Below are positions 1 to 8,420 of a DNA stretch of 38,959 bases, one piece after another. Origin of the DNA: Alphaproteobacteria bacterium. Lineage in GTDB: Bacteria; Pseudomonadota; Alphaproteobacteria; MPNO01; VGEU01. How positions within the stretch are numbered: the first letter of the stretch is position 1; each line of letters starts with the position of its first letter. The DNA lies in the NCBI GenBank assembly GCA_016869145.1, contig VGEU01000021.1, positions 1-38,959 of the forward strand. The letters run 5' to 3'. Under the pieces are notes generated by a model. The model was not told the DNA's origin. It did no database searches and was given only the letters and a program-made list of their open reading frames with translations. The position numbers were made by a program, and so were the translations under genes.

Positions 1-699
1 CAGCCACTCGGTCTCGGCGGCGAGGCGTCGATCGCGCTTGTGGCGGAGGGTCTCCTCCTCCTCGAGGATGCCGTCGCGCCACGCCTCGAACGCGGCGAAG
101 CCCGCCTCGAGCCGGCGCGTCGTCCCCTGATCGACCCACACCGTGGCGCGGGTCAGGGTCTCGAGAAACCGCCGGTCGTGGCTCACCATCACGAGCGCCG
201 AGCGGAGCCCGCCGAGCGTTGTCTCCAGCCATTCGATCGCCGGCAGATCGAGGTGGTTGGTCGGCTCGTCGAGGAGAAGGACGTCGGGTTCGGGCGCGAG
301 CACGCAAGCGAGCGCCGCGCGCCGCGCCTCGCCGCCCGAGAGTGTCGCGGGCGCGGCATCGGCGTCGAGCCCGAGATCGTCGAGGAGCCGGCGTGCGCGA
401 TGCGGATCATCGCCCGGCGCGAGCCCCGCCTCGACATAGGCCGCGACCGTCGCATGACCGGACAGATCGGGCTCCTGCGCCAGATACCGGAGCGTGGTCC
501 CGGGCTGGACGAAGCGCTCGCCCGAATCCGGCTCGACGAGGCCGGCAGCGATCTTGAGGAGCGTCGACTTGCCCGAGCCGTTCCGCCCGACGAGGCAGAG
601 CCGGCCGGCCGCCTCGACGGCGAGCTCGGCGCCCTCGAAGAGCGGCGTGCCGCCGAAGCCGAGCCGGATGTCCCTGAGCATCACGATGGGGGGCGCCAT
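1..699 (-). CDS. uup: ABC-F family ATPase, Uup-like (partial, 3' end outside window)
   Basis: This is the N-terminal 233 residues of a soluble ABC-F protein with no membrane domain. Reading from the ATG at 699, the first nucleotide-binding domain has Walker A GRNGSGKST (about residues 38-46), the signature LSGGEARR, and Walker B running into DEPTNHLD, followed by the switch-histidine segment SHDRRF. The product then enters the inter-domain linker and ends at the window edge at ...ETEWL, which matches the start of the Uup linker (EleWlrrG...). ABC-F proteins act at the ribosome or in DNA/RNA metabolism rather than in transport. The missing part should hold the rest of the linker, the second ATPase domain and possibly a coiled-coil tail. 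The gene is divergent from the GMC oxidoreductase across 165 bases (700-864), in which I see no convincing promoter. Assignment to ABC-F is firm; Uup rather than another ABC-F member is likely but not proven. Confidence 0.88.
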   Translation of the reverse strand, partial: MAPPIVMLRDIRLGFGGTPLFEGAELAVEAAGRLCLVGRNGSGKSTLLKIAAGLVEPDSGERFVQPGTTLRYLAQEPDLSGHATVAAYVEAGLAPGDDPHRARRLLDDLGLDADAAPATLSGGEARRAALACVLAPEPDVLLLDEPTNHLDLPAIEWLETTLGGLRSALVMVSHDRRFLETLTRATVWVDQGTTRRLEAGFAAFEAWRDGILEEEETLRHKRDRRLAAETEWL

Positions 700-864
700 G
701 CGCCACCTGTACAGGCCCGAGGCGCCGGGCGGCAAGCCGTCTCGACGGCGGTTCCGCGCGCGCGCCCTCTGTGCCATCGTATCGGGGCCATCGTGTCGGG
801 CCGGCTGCGCGCCGGTGCGATCGCGGACAAGAACAGGCGGCGAAAACAGGCGGCGGGGGCAGAC

Positions 865-2589
865 GTGGCGCTATTCGGTGACCAGGTGTTCGACTTCGTG
901 ATCGTCGGCGGCGGCTCGGCCGGCTGCGTGGCGGCGAGCCGGCTTACAGAACGATCGAGCAACACCGTGCTCCTCCTCGAGATCGGCGAGGACTTCCAGC
1001 CCGGCTCGGAGCCGCCCGAGATCCGCGATTCCTTCGCTGGCACCGCGCACAGCAATCCGCGCTTCACCTGGCCCGGCTTCGGCGCCTTCTTCGCGCCGCG
1101 CCCCGGCAACGCCCCCGATAACCGCGAGAGGCTCCGCTACGCGCAAGGGCGGGTGATCGGCGGCGGCTCGTCGGTCAACGGCATGATCTCCAACCGCGGC
1201 CTGCCGTCCGACTATGACGGCTGGGCGGCGGCGGGCGCGGCGGGCTGGGCGTGGGACGACGTGCTCCCGTTCTTCCGAAAGCTCGAGACCGACCTCGACT
1301 ATGACGGGCCGCTCCACGGCAAGGACGGGCCGATGAAGCTCCTCCGCACGCCCGAGGCGCAGTGGCCGGGCTTCACCCGCGCCATGATGAAGGCGGTCGA
1401 GGAGGAGGGCTGGCGCAACATCCGGGACCAGAACGCGGCGTTCGGCGACGGGTTCTTCCCGGTCGCCATCGCCAATATCGACGACAAGCGCATCTCGGCC
1501 GCGACCGCCTATCTCGGCGCCGTGGTGCGCCAGCGCCCGAACCTCACCATTCTCGGCGAGACCGGCGTCGAGCGCATCCTGTTCGAGGGATTGCGCGCGA
1601 CCGGCGTGCGCGCGCATCGCCGCGGCGAGAGCTTCGACATCCGCGCCCGCGAGGTCCTGGTGAGCTCGGGCGCGATGCGCTCGCCGGTGCTCCTCCTCCG
1701 CTCCGGCATCGGTCCGGCGGCCGAGATCGCCCAGCACGGCATCGCCGTCGTCGCCGACCGGCCCGGCGTCGGCAAGAACCTGATGGAGCATCCCGGCGTC
1801 AATTTCGGCGCCACGATGAAGAAGGCGGCGCGCATGCCGCCGGCGCTGCGCAAGCCGCTGATCGCGGGTCTCCGCTGGTCGTCCAATGTCGAGACCTGCC
1901 CGCCCGGCGACATGTACCTGATCCCGATGAACAAGGCCGTATGGCACGACGTCGGCTCGCAGCTCGGCATCATCATGATGTGGATCAACCGCTCGCACTC
2001 GACCGGCGAGGTGCGGCTCGCCTCCGCCGACTGGCGCGCCGATCCGATCGTCGACTTCGACATGTGCTCGGACTGGCGCGACATGGAGCGGCTCAAGATC
2101 GGCACGCGGCTGATGTTCAAGCTCCAGGCCAAGCCCGTGCTGCGCGAGGCGGTGCACGAGATCTTCCCCGTGAGCTATTCCAAGCGCGCGCGCAAATACC
2201 AGGTCTACAACCGCTCCAACGAGATCCAGACCTGGATCGGCGCCCGGCTGATGGACGCCTCGGGCCCGGCGCGGCGCTGGATCGTCGACAACCTGATCTC
2301 CGAGGGGCCGACCATCGCCGATCTGATGGCCGACGAGACGGTGCTCGAATCCTGGATCCGCGCCACCGTCTACGGCCACTATCACGCCTCGTGCAGCAAC
2401 CGGATGGGCACCGCCGACGACCGCTTCGCGGTGACCGATCCGTCGGCGCGGGTCTACGGCGTCGCAGGGCTCCGCGTGTGCGACGCCTCGCTCATGGTGA
2501 CGGTGCCGTGCGCCAACACCAACATCCCGACGATCATGGTCGGCGAGAAGGTGGCGGCGACGATCCTCGCCGAGCAGAAGACGGCGTGA
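865..2589 (+). CDS. GMC family FAD-dependent oxidoreductase (choline/alcohol dehydrogenase-like)
   Basis: A 574-residue flavoenzyme of the glucose-methanol-choline family, which oxidises alcohol groups with FAD. The dinucleotide-binding motif VIVGGGSAG is at residues 12-20, followed by ERSSNTVLLLE where the FAD ribose-binding acid sits. A second GMC signature region (RVIGGGSSVNGM) is near residue 100. The C-terminus has the family His block HYHASCSNRMG (His505) and the final catalytic segment CANTNIPTIMVGEKVA. The open frame extends far upstream without a stop, but recognisable homology begins only at the GTG at 865, which follows a G-rich stretch (GGCGGGGGC). No ATG fits. It lies 4 bases from the dioxygenase gene downstream, so the two are probably co-transcribed. 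The substrate is unknown. Confidence 0.92.
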   Translation: MALFGDQVFDFVIVGGGSAGCVAASRLTERSSNTVLLLEIGEDFQPGSEPPEIRDSFAGTAHSNPRFTWPGFGAFFAPRPGNAPDNRERLRYAQGRVIGGGSSVNGMISNRGLPSDYDGWAAAGAAGWAWDDVLPFFRKLETDLDYDGPLHGKDGPMKLLRTPEAQWPGFTRAMMKAVEEEGWRNIRDQNAAFGDGFFPVAIANIDDKRISAATAYLGAVVRQRPNLTILGETGVERILFEGLRATGVRAHRRGESFDIRAREVLVSSGAMRSPVLLLRSGIGPAAEIAQHGIAVVADRPGVGKNLMEHPGVNFGATMKKAARMPPALRKPLIAGLRWSSNVETCPPGDMYLIPMNKAVWHDVGSQLGIIMMWINRSHSTGEVRLASADWRADPIVDFDMCSDWRDMERLKIGTRLMFKLQAKPVLREAVHEIFPVSYSKRARKYQVYNRSNEIQTWIGARLMDASGPARRWIVDNLISEGPTIADLMADETVLESWIRATVYGHYHASCSNRMGTADDRFAVTDPSARVYGVAGLRVCDASLMVTVPCANTNIPTIMVGEKVAATILAEQKTA

Positions 2590-2593
2590 GCCG

Positions 2594-3478
2594 ATGACCA
2601 TCCTCGCGCGGCCGCTCCATCCGCTGTTCGCCGCCGAGCTCGCGGGTCTCGATCTCCACGCACCAGCCGATGCGGCGCGGATCGCCGAGGTCAAGAGACT
2701 GATGGACATCCACGCCGTCGCCGTCGTCCACCACGACCGCACGCTCACCGATGCCGAGCACATCGCCTTCAGCGACCGCCTCGGTCCGATCGAGCGCCGC
2801 CCGATCCTCAAGGTGAGCGGCGCAACGGACGCGCTCCGCGTGCCCCATCACGAGATCATCGACCAGAGCAATCTCGACGAGACGGGCGCGATCTATCGCG
2901 ACGACGACCGCCGGCTCTTCTTCAAGCGCGCCAACCGGCAGTGGCACACCGACATGTCGTTCCACCCGGTGCGCGCGACCTATTCGCTCCTCTCGGCGCA
3001 CGAGGTTCCGCCCGACGGCGCCGCGCCGACCGAGTTCGCCGACATGCGCGCGGCCTATGACGCGCTGCCGGCGGCGATGAAGGCGCGCCTCGACGGCCTC
3101 GTCGCCGCGCATTCCTACTGGCATTCGCGCGTCCTCGGCGGCGGGCCGGCGCCGACCGAGGAGGAGCTGCGCTCGCGCCCGCCGGCGTGCCATCGGCTCG
3201 TCCATACCCATCCCGGATCGGGGCGGAAGGCGCTCTATCTCGCCTCGCATATCGCGGGCATCGTCGGCATGGCCGAGGCCGGGGCGCGTTCGCTCCTCGC
3301 CGAGCTCACCGCCTTCGCGACCGACCGGCGCTTCGTCTACAGCCACGCCTGGCGCGTCGGCGACGTCGTGATCTGGGACAATCTCGCGACCATGCACCGC
3401 GCGACGCCGTTCGACGACTGCAACGTCCGCCGCGACATGCGGCGCACCACCTGCCGCGAGGCGGAGGTTCCGGTCTAG
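2594..3478 (+). CDS. TauD/TfdA-family Fe(II)/2-oxoglutarate-dependent dioxygenase
   Basis: A 294-residue non-heme iron dioxygenase that would couple 2-oxoglutarate decarboxylation to hydroxylation of a small substrate. The iron-binding facial triad is visible as HTD (His118, Asp120, in WHTDMSF) and the distal His268 in DNLATMHRATPF. Arg284 in RRDMRR is the expected 2-oxoglutarate carboxylate ligand. Length and motif spacing are normal for the family. The ATG at 2594 starts 4 bases after the GMC oxidoreductase stop, suggesting coupled expression of an alcohol oxidase and a hydroxylase acting on the same pathway. Its TAG stop shares the tetramer CTAG with the stop of the convergent ABC exporter gene. 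TfdA-like, TauD-like and other members cannot be separated by eye, so the substrate is open. Confidence 0.92.
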   Translation: MTILARPLHPLFAAELAGLDLHAPADAARIAEVKRLMDIHAVAVVHHDRTLTDAEHIAFSDRLGPIERRPILKVSGATDALRVPHHEIIDQSNLDETGAIYRDDDRRLFFKRANRQWHTDMSFHPVRATYSLLSAHEVPPDGAAPTEFADMRAAYDALPAAMKARLDGLVAAHSYWHSRVLGGGPAPTEEELRSRPPACHRLVHTHPGSGRKALYLASHIAGIVGMAEAGARSLLAELTAFATDRRFVYSHAWRVGDVVIWDNLATMHRATPFDDCNVRRDMRRTTCREAEVPV

Positions 3479-5337
3479 GTGCGCCCGGTGAGGGCGCCGA
3501 GCGCCGCGGCCGGGATGTCGTCGAACGAGGCGTCGCTCAAGGCGTTGAAGCGGGCATAGAGCCCGTCTTCCGCGATCAGCGCATCATGCGTCCCGGTCTC
3601 GACGATGCGCCCCTCCTGCAGGACGATGATGCGGTCGGCGCCGCGGATGGTGGCGAGACGATGGGCGATCACGAGCCCGGTGCGGCCCTCGAGGAGGCGG
3701 GCGAGCGCGCGCTGGATCTCGCGCTCGGTATAGCTGTCGATATTGGCGGTCGCCTCGTCGAGGACGAGGATGCGGGCGTCGGCGACGAGCGCGCGGGCGA
3801 AGGAGAGGAGCTGGCGCTGGCCGAGCGAGAGGTTGCGGCCCTGCTGGTCGAGGACCGAATCGTAGCCCTCCGGCAGGGCCATGATGAAATCATGCGCGCC
3901 GACCGCGCGCGCCGCGCGCTCGACCTCGGCGCGGCCGGCGGCGGCCGTGCGGTAGCGGATGTTGTCGAACACCGTGCCGGTGAACAGGAACGGGTCCTGC
4001 AGCACCATCGCGATGTGGCGCCCGAGCACCGCCTTGGCGTAGTCGCGGACATCGCGCCCATCGATCAGCACCGCGCCGTCAGAGACCTCGTAGAAGCGGT
4101 GGAGAAGGGCCGTCACGCTCGTCTTGCCCGAGCCGGTCGGGCCGACCAGCGCGACCGTCTCGCCCGGCGCGATGCGGAAGCTCACATCCTTGAGCACCGG
4201 CTGGTTCTTCACATAGCCGAAGGTGACATTCCGGAACTCGATCGCGCCCGCGATCGTCGCCGGGTCGGCGGCGTCCGGCCGGTCGGCGATCGCGAGCGGC
4301 ACGTCGAGCACCTCGAAGATGCGCTGGCCGGAGGCCATGGCGCGCTGCATGACGCTGTACTGGATGGTGAGCGAGCGGATCGGGTCGAAGAAGCGCTGGA
4401 CGTAGAACAGGAAGGCGACCATCACGCCGACCTCGAGCGTGCCGTCGAGGACCATGCCGCCGCCGAGGACGACGACGACCGCCATCGCCGCGCCGGTCAG
4501 CGTGTCGACGACCGGCACCATCGCCTGCGCGTACTTGGCGGAGCGGAGATGGGCGGCGAGGTTCTCCGCCGCCTTCTCGCGATAGAGATCGAAGTTGATC
4601 GCCTCGCGCCGCATGCCCTGGACGGTGCGGACCGCGTGGATACCTTCGGCGAGCGCGCCGTTCGCGATCGAGTTGGTCTCGCGCGCGCGGCGGAAGGCGA
4701 TGCGCGCCCGCGGCAGCCAGATCAACCGCACGACGAGGAGCGTCGGCACCGCGGCGAGGGTGAGAAGACCGAGCCCGACATCGAGCATCAGGACGATGAC
4801 GACGATGCCGACCACGAGCACGAGATCGCCGATCGCGGTGATGGTGTTCTCGAGGAACTCCTGGAGCGCGTTCACATCGCCCTGGAGCCGCGACATCATG
4901 CGCCCGACCTCGGTCCGGTCCATGAACGAGAGCGCGACATTCTGGAGATGGGCGAACATCGCGCGCCGGAGCTCGAAGATCACCCGCTCGCCGGTGAGCG
5001 CGACGATCCAGTCCTGGAGCCAGCTCGCGCCGTAGTTGACCGCGATCACGGCGAGGAAGACGAGGGCGAAGAGCCCGAGGAGCCCGGCGTCGCCGCCGCC
5101 CGCGATGAGGCCATCGTCGATCGCGTGGCGGATCACGAGCGGTATCGCGAGCTGGGCGCCGGTGAAGACGAGGACGGCCGCGAGCGCGAGGGTGATGCGC
5201 CGCCGGTACGGGTGGACATAGCCGAGGAAGCGGCGGAGCACGCGCCGGTCGATGGCGGCGCCGAACATCTCCTCGTCGCGGCTGATCTGCGAGCCGACGA
5301 CGGCCCGCGGCGCGCGCGCACGCGCGGCGATGTTCAT
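3475..5337 (-). CDS. ABC exporter half-transporter (TMD-NBD), subunit with canonical Walker B
   Basis: A 620-residue type IV ABC exporter subunit with an N-terminal six-helix membrane domain (about residues 40-330) and a C-terminal ATPase. Visible ATPase motifs are Walker A GPTGSGKT (about 400), the Q-loop LQDPFLFTGTV, Walker B LVLDEAT with the catalytic Glu (about 524), and the switch His in VIAHRL. The signature is degenerate, LSLGQRQ instead of LSGGQ. The partner subunit upstream has the reverse pattern: a good signature and a defective Walker B. This is what is known for heterodimeric exporters such as TM287/288 and LmrCD, where one ATP site is non-hydrolytic. The start codon overlaps the partner's stop (ATGA, 5334-5337), so the two subunits are translationally coupled. 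Cargo is unknown; lipids or drugs are typical for the family. Confidence 0.93.
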   Translation of the reverse strand: MNIAARARAPRAVVGSQISRDEEMFGAAIDRRVLRRFLGYVHPYRRRITLALAAVLVFTGAQLAIPLVIRHAIDDGLIAGGGDAGLLGLFALVFLAVIAVNYGASWLQDWIVALTGERVIFELRRAMFAHLQNVALSFMDRTEVGRMMSRLQGDVNALQEFLENTITAIGDLVLVVGIVVIVLMLDVGLGLLTLAAVPTLLVVRLIWLPRARIAFRRARETNSIANGALAEGIHAVRTVQGMRREAINFDLYREKAAENLAAHLRSAKYAQAMVPVVDTLTGAAMAVVVVLGGGMVLDGTLEVGVMVAFLFYVQRFFDPIRSLTIQYSVMQRAMASGQRIFEVLDVPLAIADRPDAADPATIAGAIEFRNVTFGYVKNQPVLKDVSFRIAPGETVALVGPTGSGKTSVTALLHRFYEVSDGAVLIDGRDVRDYAKAVLGRHIAMVLQDPFLFTGTVFDNIRYRTAAAGRAEVERAARAVGAHDFIMALPEGYDSVLDQQGRNLSLGQRQLLSFARALVADARILVLDEATANIDSYTEREIQRALARLLEGRTGLVIAHRLATIRGADRIIVLQEGRIVETGTHDALIAEDGLYARFNALSDASFDDIPAAALGALTGRT

Positions 5338-7124
5338 GATCCGGCCTCGCCGCGGCGCTGGAGCGCGTGGAGCGCGGCATAGCGGCCGGCGGCGGCGACG
5401 AGCGCCTCGTGGCTCCCGCGCTCGACGATGCGCCCGTCGTCGAGGAACAGGATCTCATCGGCATGGGCGAGCGCGCCGAGCCGGTGCGAGACGATGATCG
5501 TCGTCGCGTCGCTTGTGTGCGCCTTCAAGGACTCGCGGATGCGCCGCTCGGTCGCGGCGTCGATCGCGGCCATCGAATCGTCGAACACGAGGACGGCCGG
5601 CGCAAGAAGAGCGGCGCGCGCGATCGCGATGCGCTGCCTCTGGCCGCCGGAGAGCGAGACGCCGCGCTCGCCGACCAGCGTGCGGTAGCCCTCCGGCAGC
5701 GCATCGACGAAGCCCTCGATCTGGGCAAGCGAGGCCGCCTCGCCGATCGTCGCCTCGCCCGCGCACGGATCGCCATAGGCGATGTTGTTCTCGATCGAGG
5801 TCGTGAACAGGAACGAATCCTGCTGCACGACGACGACCGCCTCGCGGAGCGTCGCGAGCGTCACGTCCCGGATGTCGACCCCGTCGATCGTGATCCGTCC
5901 GCGCGTCGGGTCGTAGAACCGCGGCAAAAGCTGCGCGATCGTCGACTTGCCGCTGCCCGGCGGGCCGACGATGCCGAGCGTCCGGCCGCGGCCGACCTCG
6001 AAGGAGATGCCGCGCAAGACCGGCGCGCCGTCGTCATAGGCGAACCACACGGCCTCGAACCGGACCGTGCCGGCGCCGAGACCGAGCGGACGCGCGCCCG
6101 CCTGGTCCTTGATCCGGGGCTCGAGATCGAGGACGGCGAACAGCCGCGCACCGCACGTCGTTGCGCGCGCAAAGGCGTTGACGACGAGGCCGAGCTGGCG
6201 GACCGGCAGCTGGAGGATGGTGATGAAGGTGAGGAACTCGGCGAGCGTGCCGACCGTCATCGTGCCGTCGAGCACACGCATCCCGCCGAGCCACAGCACG
6301 AGCCCCATCGAGATGTAGTAGGCGAACGTCATCGTCGTCGTCGAGGCGACGCGCGTCCGGATGCGGGCCGAGGCGAGCGCCATCGCCTCGTCCGAAGCGC
6401 GGTCGTAGCGCGCGAGCTCGTGCGGCTCGGCGCCGAAGGCGCGGACGACGCGGATGCCGGTCAGGTTCTCGTCCATGATGCGGCCGAGAACGGCCATGCG
6501 ATCCTGGAGCGAGAGCCAGAGGAAGCGGAGCCGGAGCCGCGCGACCGCCGAATACCACGCGACGAAGGGCACGAAGGAGAGGCTGACGAGGCCGAGGACG
6601 ACATCGGTCGTGACCAGAAGCCAGGCGCCGGCGCCGATCAGGATCGCGAGCTGGACGACGCGGACGAGGCCGGTGTTCACGAACATGCGCACCCCGTCGA
6701 GGTCGAGCATGCCGCGCGTGATCAACTCGCCGGTGTGGACGCGGTCGTGGAACGAGAACTGGAGATGCTGCAGCTTGTCGTAGAAGGCGAGCCGGAGCCG
6801 GTAGGCGAGATGGTGGCCGATCGCCTCGCCGACATAGTTGTGGACGAGCGTGAACGCGCCACGGAGGATCGCCGCGGCGAGGAGGAGAAGTGCTGCGCCG
6901 GAGAGCGCCGCGGTCGCCGCCTCGCGCGTCACCGCCTCGCTCGACAGGAGCCCGAGCGCGCCGTCGACGGCATCGCCGAGGAGCGGCGGCACGGCGAGCT
7001 GGAACAGGGAGGCCGCAACCGTGGCGCCGACCGCGACGGCGACGCGCGCCCGGTCGGCGAGGACGAGGCCGATGATACGCCGGAGGATCCGGGCATCGCC
7101 CGCATCGGCGCGTGCATCCTCCAT
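5334..7124 (-). CDS. ABC exporter half-transporter (TMD-NBD), subunit with degenerate Walker B
   Basis: A 596-residue ABC exporter half-transporter, first gene of the pair. After the ATG at 7124 there is a short acidic tail, six membrane helices, and an ATPase domain with Walker A GPPGSGKS (about residue 388), Q-loop VVQQDSFLFTTS, an intact signature LSGGQRQRIAIARA (about 491) and the His switch in VSHRLG. Walker B reads VLVFDDSM: the catalytic Glu is replaced by Asp, marking the degenerate-site contributor of a heterodimer. The reading frame stays open upstream to 7322, but that part is Arg/Pro-rich and lies in the divergent intergenic region, so I take 7124 as the start; no strong ribosome site is seen. 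The gene is transcribed divergently from the cupin gene. Confidence 0.9.
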   Translation of the reverse strand: MEDARADAGDARILRRIIGLVLADRARVAVAVGATVAASLFQLAVPPLLGDAVDGALGLLSSEAVTREAATAALSGAALLLLAAAILRGAFTLVHNYVGEAIGHHLAYRLRLAFYDKLQHLQFSFHDRVHTGELITRGMLDLDGVRMFVNTGLVRVVQLAILIGAGAWLLVTTDVVLGLVSLSFVPFVAWYSAVARLRLRFLWLSLQDRMAVLGRIMDENLTGIRVVRAFGAEPHELARYDRASDEAMALASARIRTRVASTTTMTFAYYISMGLVLWLGGMRVLDGTMTVGTLAEFLTFITILQLPVRQLGLVVNAFARATTCGARLFAVLDLEPRIKDQAGARPLGLGAGTVRFEAVWFAYDDGAPVLRGISFEVGRGRTLGIVGPPGSGKSTIAQLLPRFYDPTRGRITIDGVDIRDVTLATLREAVVVVQQDSFLFTTSIENNIAYGDPCAGEATIGEAASLAQIEGFVDALPEGYRTLVGERGVSLSGGQRQRIAIARAALLAPAVLVFDDSMAAIDAATERRIRESLKAHTSDATTIIVSHRLGALAHADEILFLDDGRIVERGSHEALVAAAGRYAALHALQRRGEAGS

Positions 7125-7243
7125 GCCGCCATAGGTCCGCGCATAGGCGCGCGGCCGGGTCGTCTCCGAGATCGTTCCTGGTGCTGCCGACACGCCGTGG
7201 TTCCGCAACGCGTGGATCGCGCGGACAGGCGCCGCGCCGGGCG

Positions 7244-7273
7244 TTGACACTACACGAACTCTGTCCTTACGTG
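7244..7273 (+). promoter_or_regulatory. Candidate sigma-70-type promoter for the cupin gene
   Basis: A perfect -35 hexamer TTGACA sits at 7244-7249. At 18 bases' distance is a weak -10 (TACGTG, 7268-7273). The start codon of the cupin gene is at 7304, a plausible distance. The -35 is clear; the -10 is poor, so this is tentative. Confidence 0.35.
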
Positions 7274-7303
7274 GCCCCGAGAACGAGAGCCGAGGAACCC
7301 GCC

Positions 7304-7801
7304 ATGACCGAGCCCCGATCAATCCGCCGCGTCGTCACCGGCCACGACGACCGCCACGTCGCCAAGGTCATCCTCGACGCGCCGGCGACCAACGCGAAGT
7401 TTCCCGGCCACGGCGTCGTCTCGACGCTGATCTGGTCGTCTGACCGGACGCCCGCCGACATCGCCGTCGGCACGGCGGTCGAGGACATGGGCACCCGCAT
7501 CCTCGGCACCCCGCCGCCGCCCCGCGGCACGCGCTTCGCCATCATCGATTTCCCGGCGGGTGCGCCGAGCCGCATGCACCGGACCGAGAGCCTCGACTAC
7601 GTCATCGTCATGGCGGGCGCGATCGACATGGACATGGATGCTTCGACCGTCCACCTCAAGGCGGGCGACGTCATGGTCCAGCGCGGCACCAACCACGCCT
7701 GGGTCAACCGCAGCGGCGCGCCGGCGCGGCTCGCCTTCGTCCTCATCGATGCGGCGCCGATCGGCATCGGGACGGCGGTCGCGCCGAGCGGCCAGTCCTG
7801 A
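7304..7801 (+). CDS. Cupin-domain protein
   Basis: A 165-residue small beta-barrel protein of the cupin superfamily. The conserved part runs from about residue 85 to 150: FPAGAPSRMHRTESLDYVIV corresponds to the first cupin motif (G-x5-HxH-x-E-like, here with the metal-ligand set reduced to His/Glu), and GDVMVQRGTNHAWVN to the second motif (G-x5-P-x-G-x2-H-x3-N, with RGTNHAW). This pattern is typical of sensing or small-ring catabolism cupins acting in the cytoplasm. The start ATG at 7304 follows GAGG about eight bases upstream; the frame is open further upstream but without homology. It is followed after 11 bases by the CMD-like gene, whose ribosome site overlaps this stop codon, so the two form an operon. 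The specific function is unknown. Confidence 0.85.
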   Translation: MTEPRSIRRVVTGHDDRHVAKVILDAPATNAKFPGHGVVSTLIWSSDRTPADIAVGTAVEDMGTRILGTPPPPRGTRFAIIDFPAGAPSRMHRTESLDYVIVMAGAIDMDMDASTVHLKAGDVMVQRGTNHAWVNRSGAPARLAFVLIDAAPIGIGTAVAPSGQS

Positions 7802-7812
7802 GGAGGCGCATC

Positions 7813-8364
7813 TTGGCACGCATCCCCGACCTCGCGCCCGAGGCGATGACCGAGGACCAGCGCCGCATCGCCGCCAAGATCGCCTCGACCCGCGGTGGCG
7901 TCGTGCGCGGGCCGTTCGCGATCTGGCTCCGCCACCCGAAGCTTGCCGAGCAGGCCGACGCGTTCGGGAGCCATCTCCGGCAAGGCACCACCGTGCCGCG
8001 TCGGCTGTCCGAGCTCGCGATCCTCGTCACCGCGCGGCACTGGACGGCGCAGTACGAATGGTACGCGCACGAGGCGGCCGCGCGCGAGGCCGGCATCGCC
8101 GATCCGATCATCGAGGCGATCCGCCAACGCCGCGCGCCCTTGTTCAAGGCGGCCGACGAGGAATGCGTCTGGCGGTTGTGCAACGAGCTCTACCAGACGC
8201 GCGCGGTGAGCGAGCCGACCTATGCGGCCGCGCGCGAGACGCTCGGCGAGGCGATGCTGATCGAGCTCGTGACCATCGCGGGCTTCTACGCGATGGTGGC
8301 GCTCGTCCTGAAGTCGTTCGACGCGCCGTTGCCGCCGGGCGTCGCGCCGCCGCTGCCGGCGTGA
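7813..8364 (+). CDS. Carboxymuconolactone decarboxylase (CMD/AhpD-like) family protein
   Basis: A 183-residue all-helical protein resembling the carboxymuconolactone decarboxylase/AhpD superfamily. The core segment ELAILVTARHWTAQYEWYAH followed by EAAAREAGI is the characteristic helix pair. The redox CxxC of AhpD is absent; only isolated cysteines (for example in EECVW) occur. A peroxidase-reductase role is therefore unlikely, and a decarboxylase/hydrolase-type or non-redox function is more plausible. Translation starts at a TTG (7813), justified by a perfect AGGAGG at 7801-7806. That ribosome site begins on the last base of the cupin stop codon, so translation of the two genes is probably coupled. 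Pairing of cupin and CMD domains is common in aromatic-compound catabolism. Substrate not recognised. Confidence 0.82.
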   Translation: MARIPDLAPEAMTEDQRRIAAKIASTRGGVVRGPFAIWLRHPKLAEQADAFGSHLRQGTTVPRRLSELAILVTARHWTAQYEWYAHEAAAREAGIADPIIEAIRQRRAPLFKAADEECVWRLCNELYQTRAVSEPTYAAARETLGEAMLIELVTIAGFYAMVALVLKSFDAPLPPGVAPPLPA

Positions 8365-8393
8365 TTGTGCCGGCGCGCCGGCCGGTCTAGCCT
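8365..8393 (+). promoter_or_regulatory. Candidate promoter for the alpha/beta hydrolase gene
   Basis: TTGTGC (8365-8370) and TAGCCT (8388-8393) are separated by exactly 17 bases. The -10 lies 33 bases before the start codon at 8421. The same CTAG-type -10 placement recurs before several other genes in this window. It begins directly after the stop codon of the CMD-like gene. Confidence 0.4.
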
Positions 8394-8420
8394 CGGGTCG
8401 GGATCGCGCGGGAGGCGGAC

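Noticed and set aside
40-864. Upstream in-frame extension of the GMC oxidoreductase frame
   Set aside because: It is the antisense of the Uup gene and intergenic DNA, has no family homology, and its composition is a mirror of the opposite coding strand.
871-2811. Long minus-strand open frame opposite the GMC gene
   Set aside because: Product is Arg/Ala/His-rich without motifs; typical antisense openness of high-GC DNA.
3187-5382. 731-codon plus-strand open frame across the ABC exporter genes
   Set aside because: Asp/Glu/Arg/His-dominated product with no motif, antisense to a well-supported ABC transporter.
5367-7247. 626-codon plus-strand open frame opposite the other ABC subunit
   Set aside because: Same shadow composition; the minus strand has all ABC motifs.
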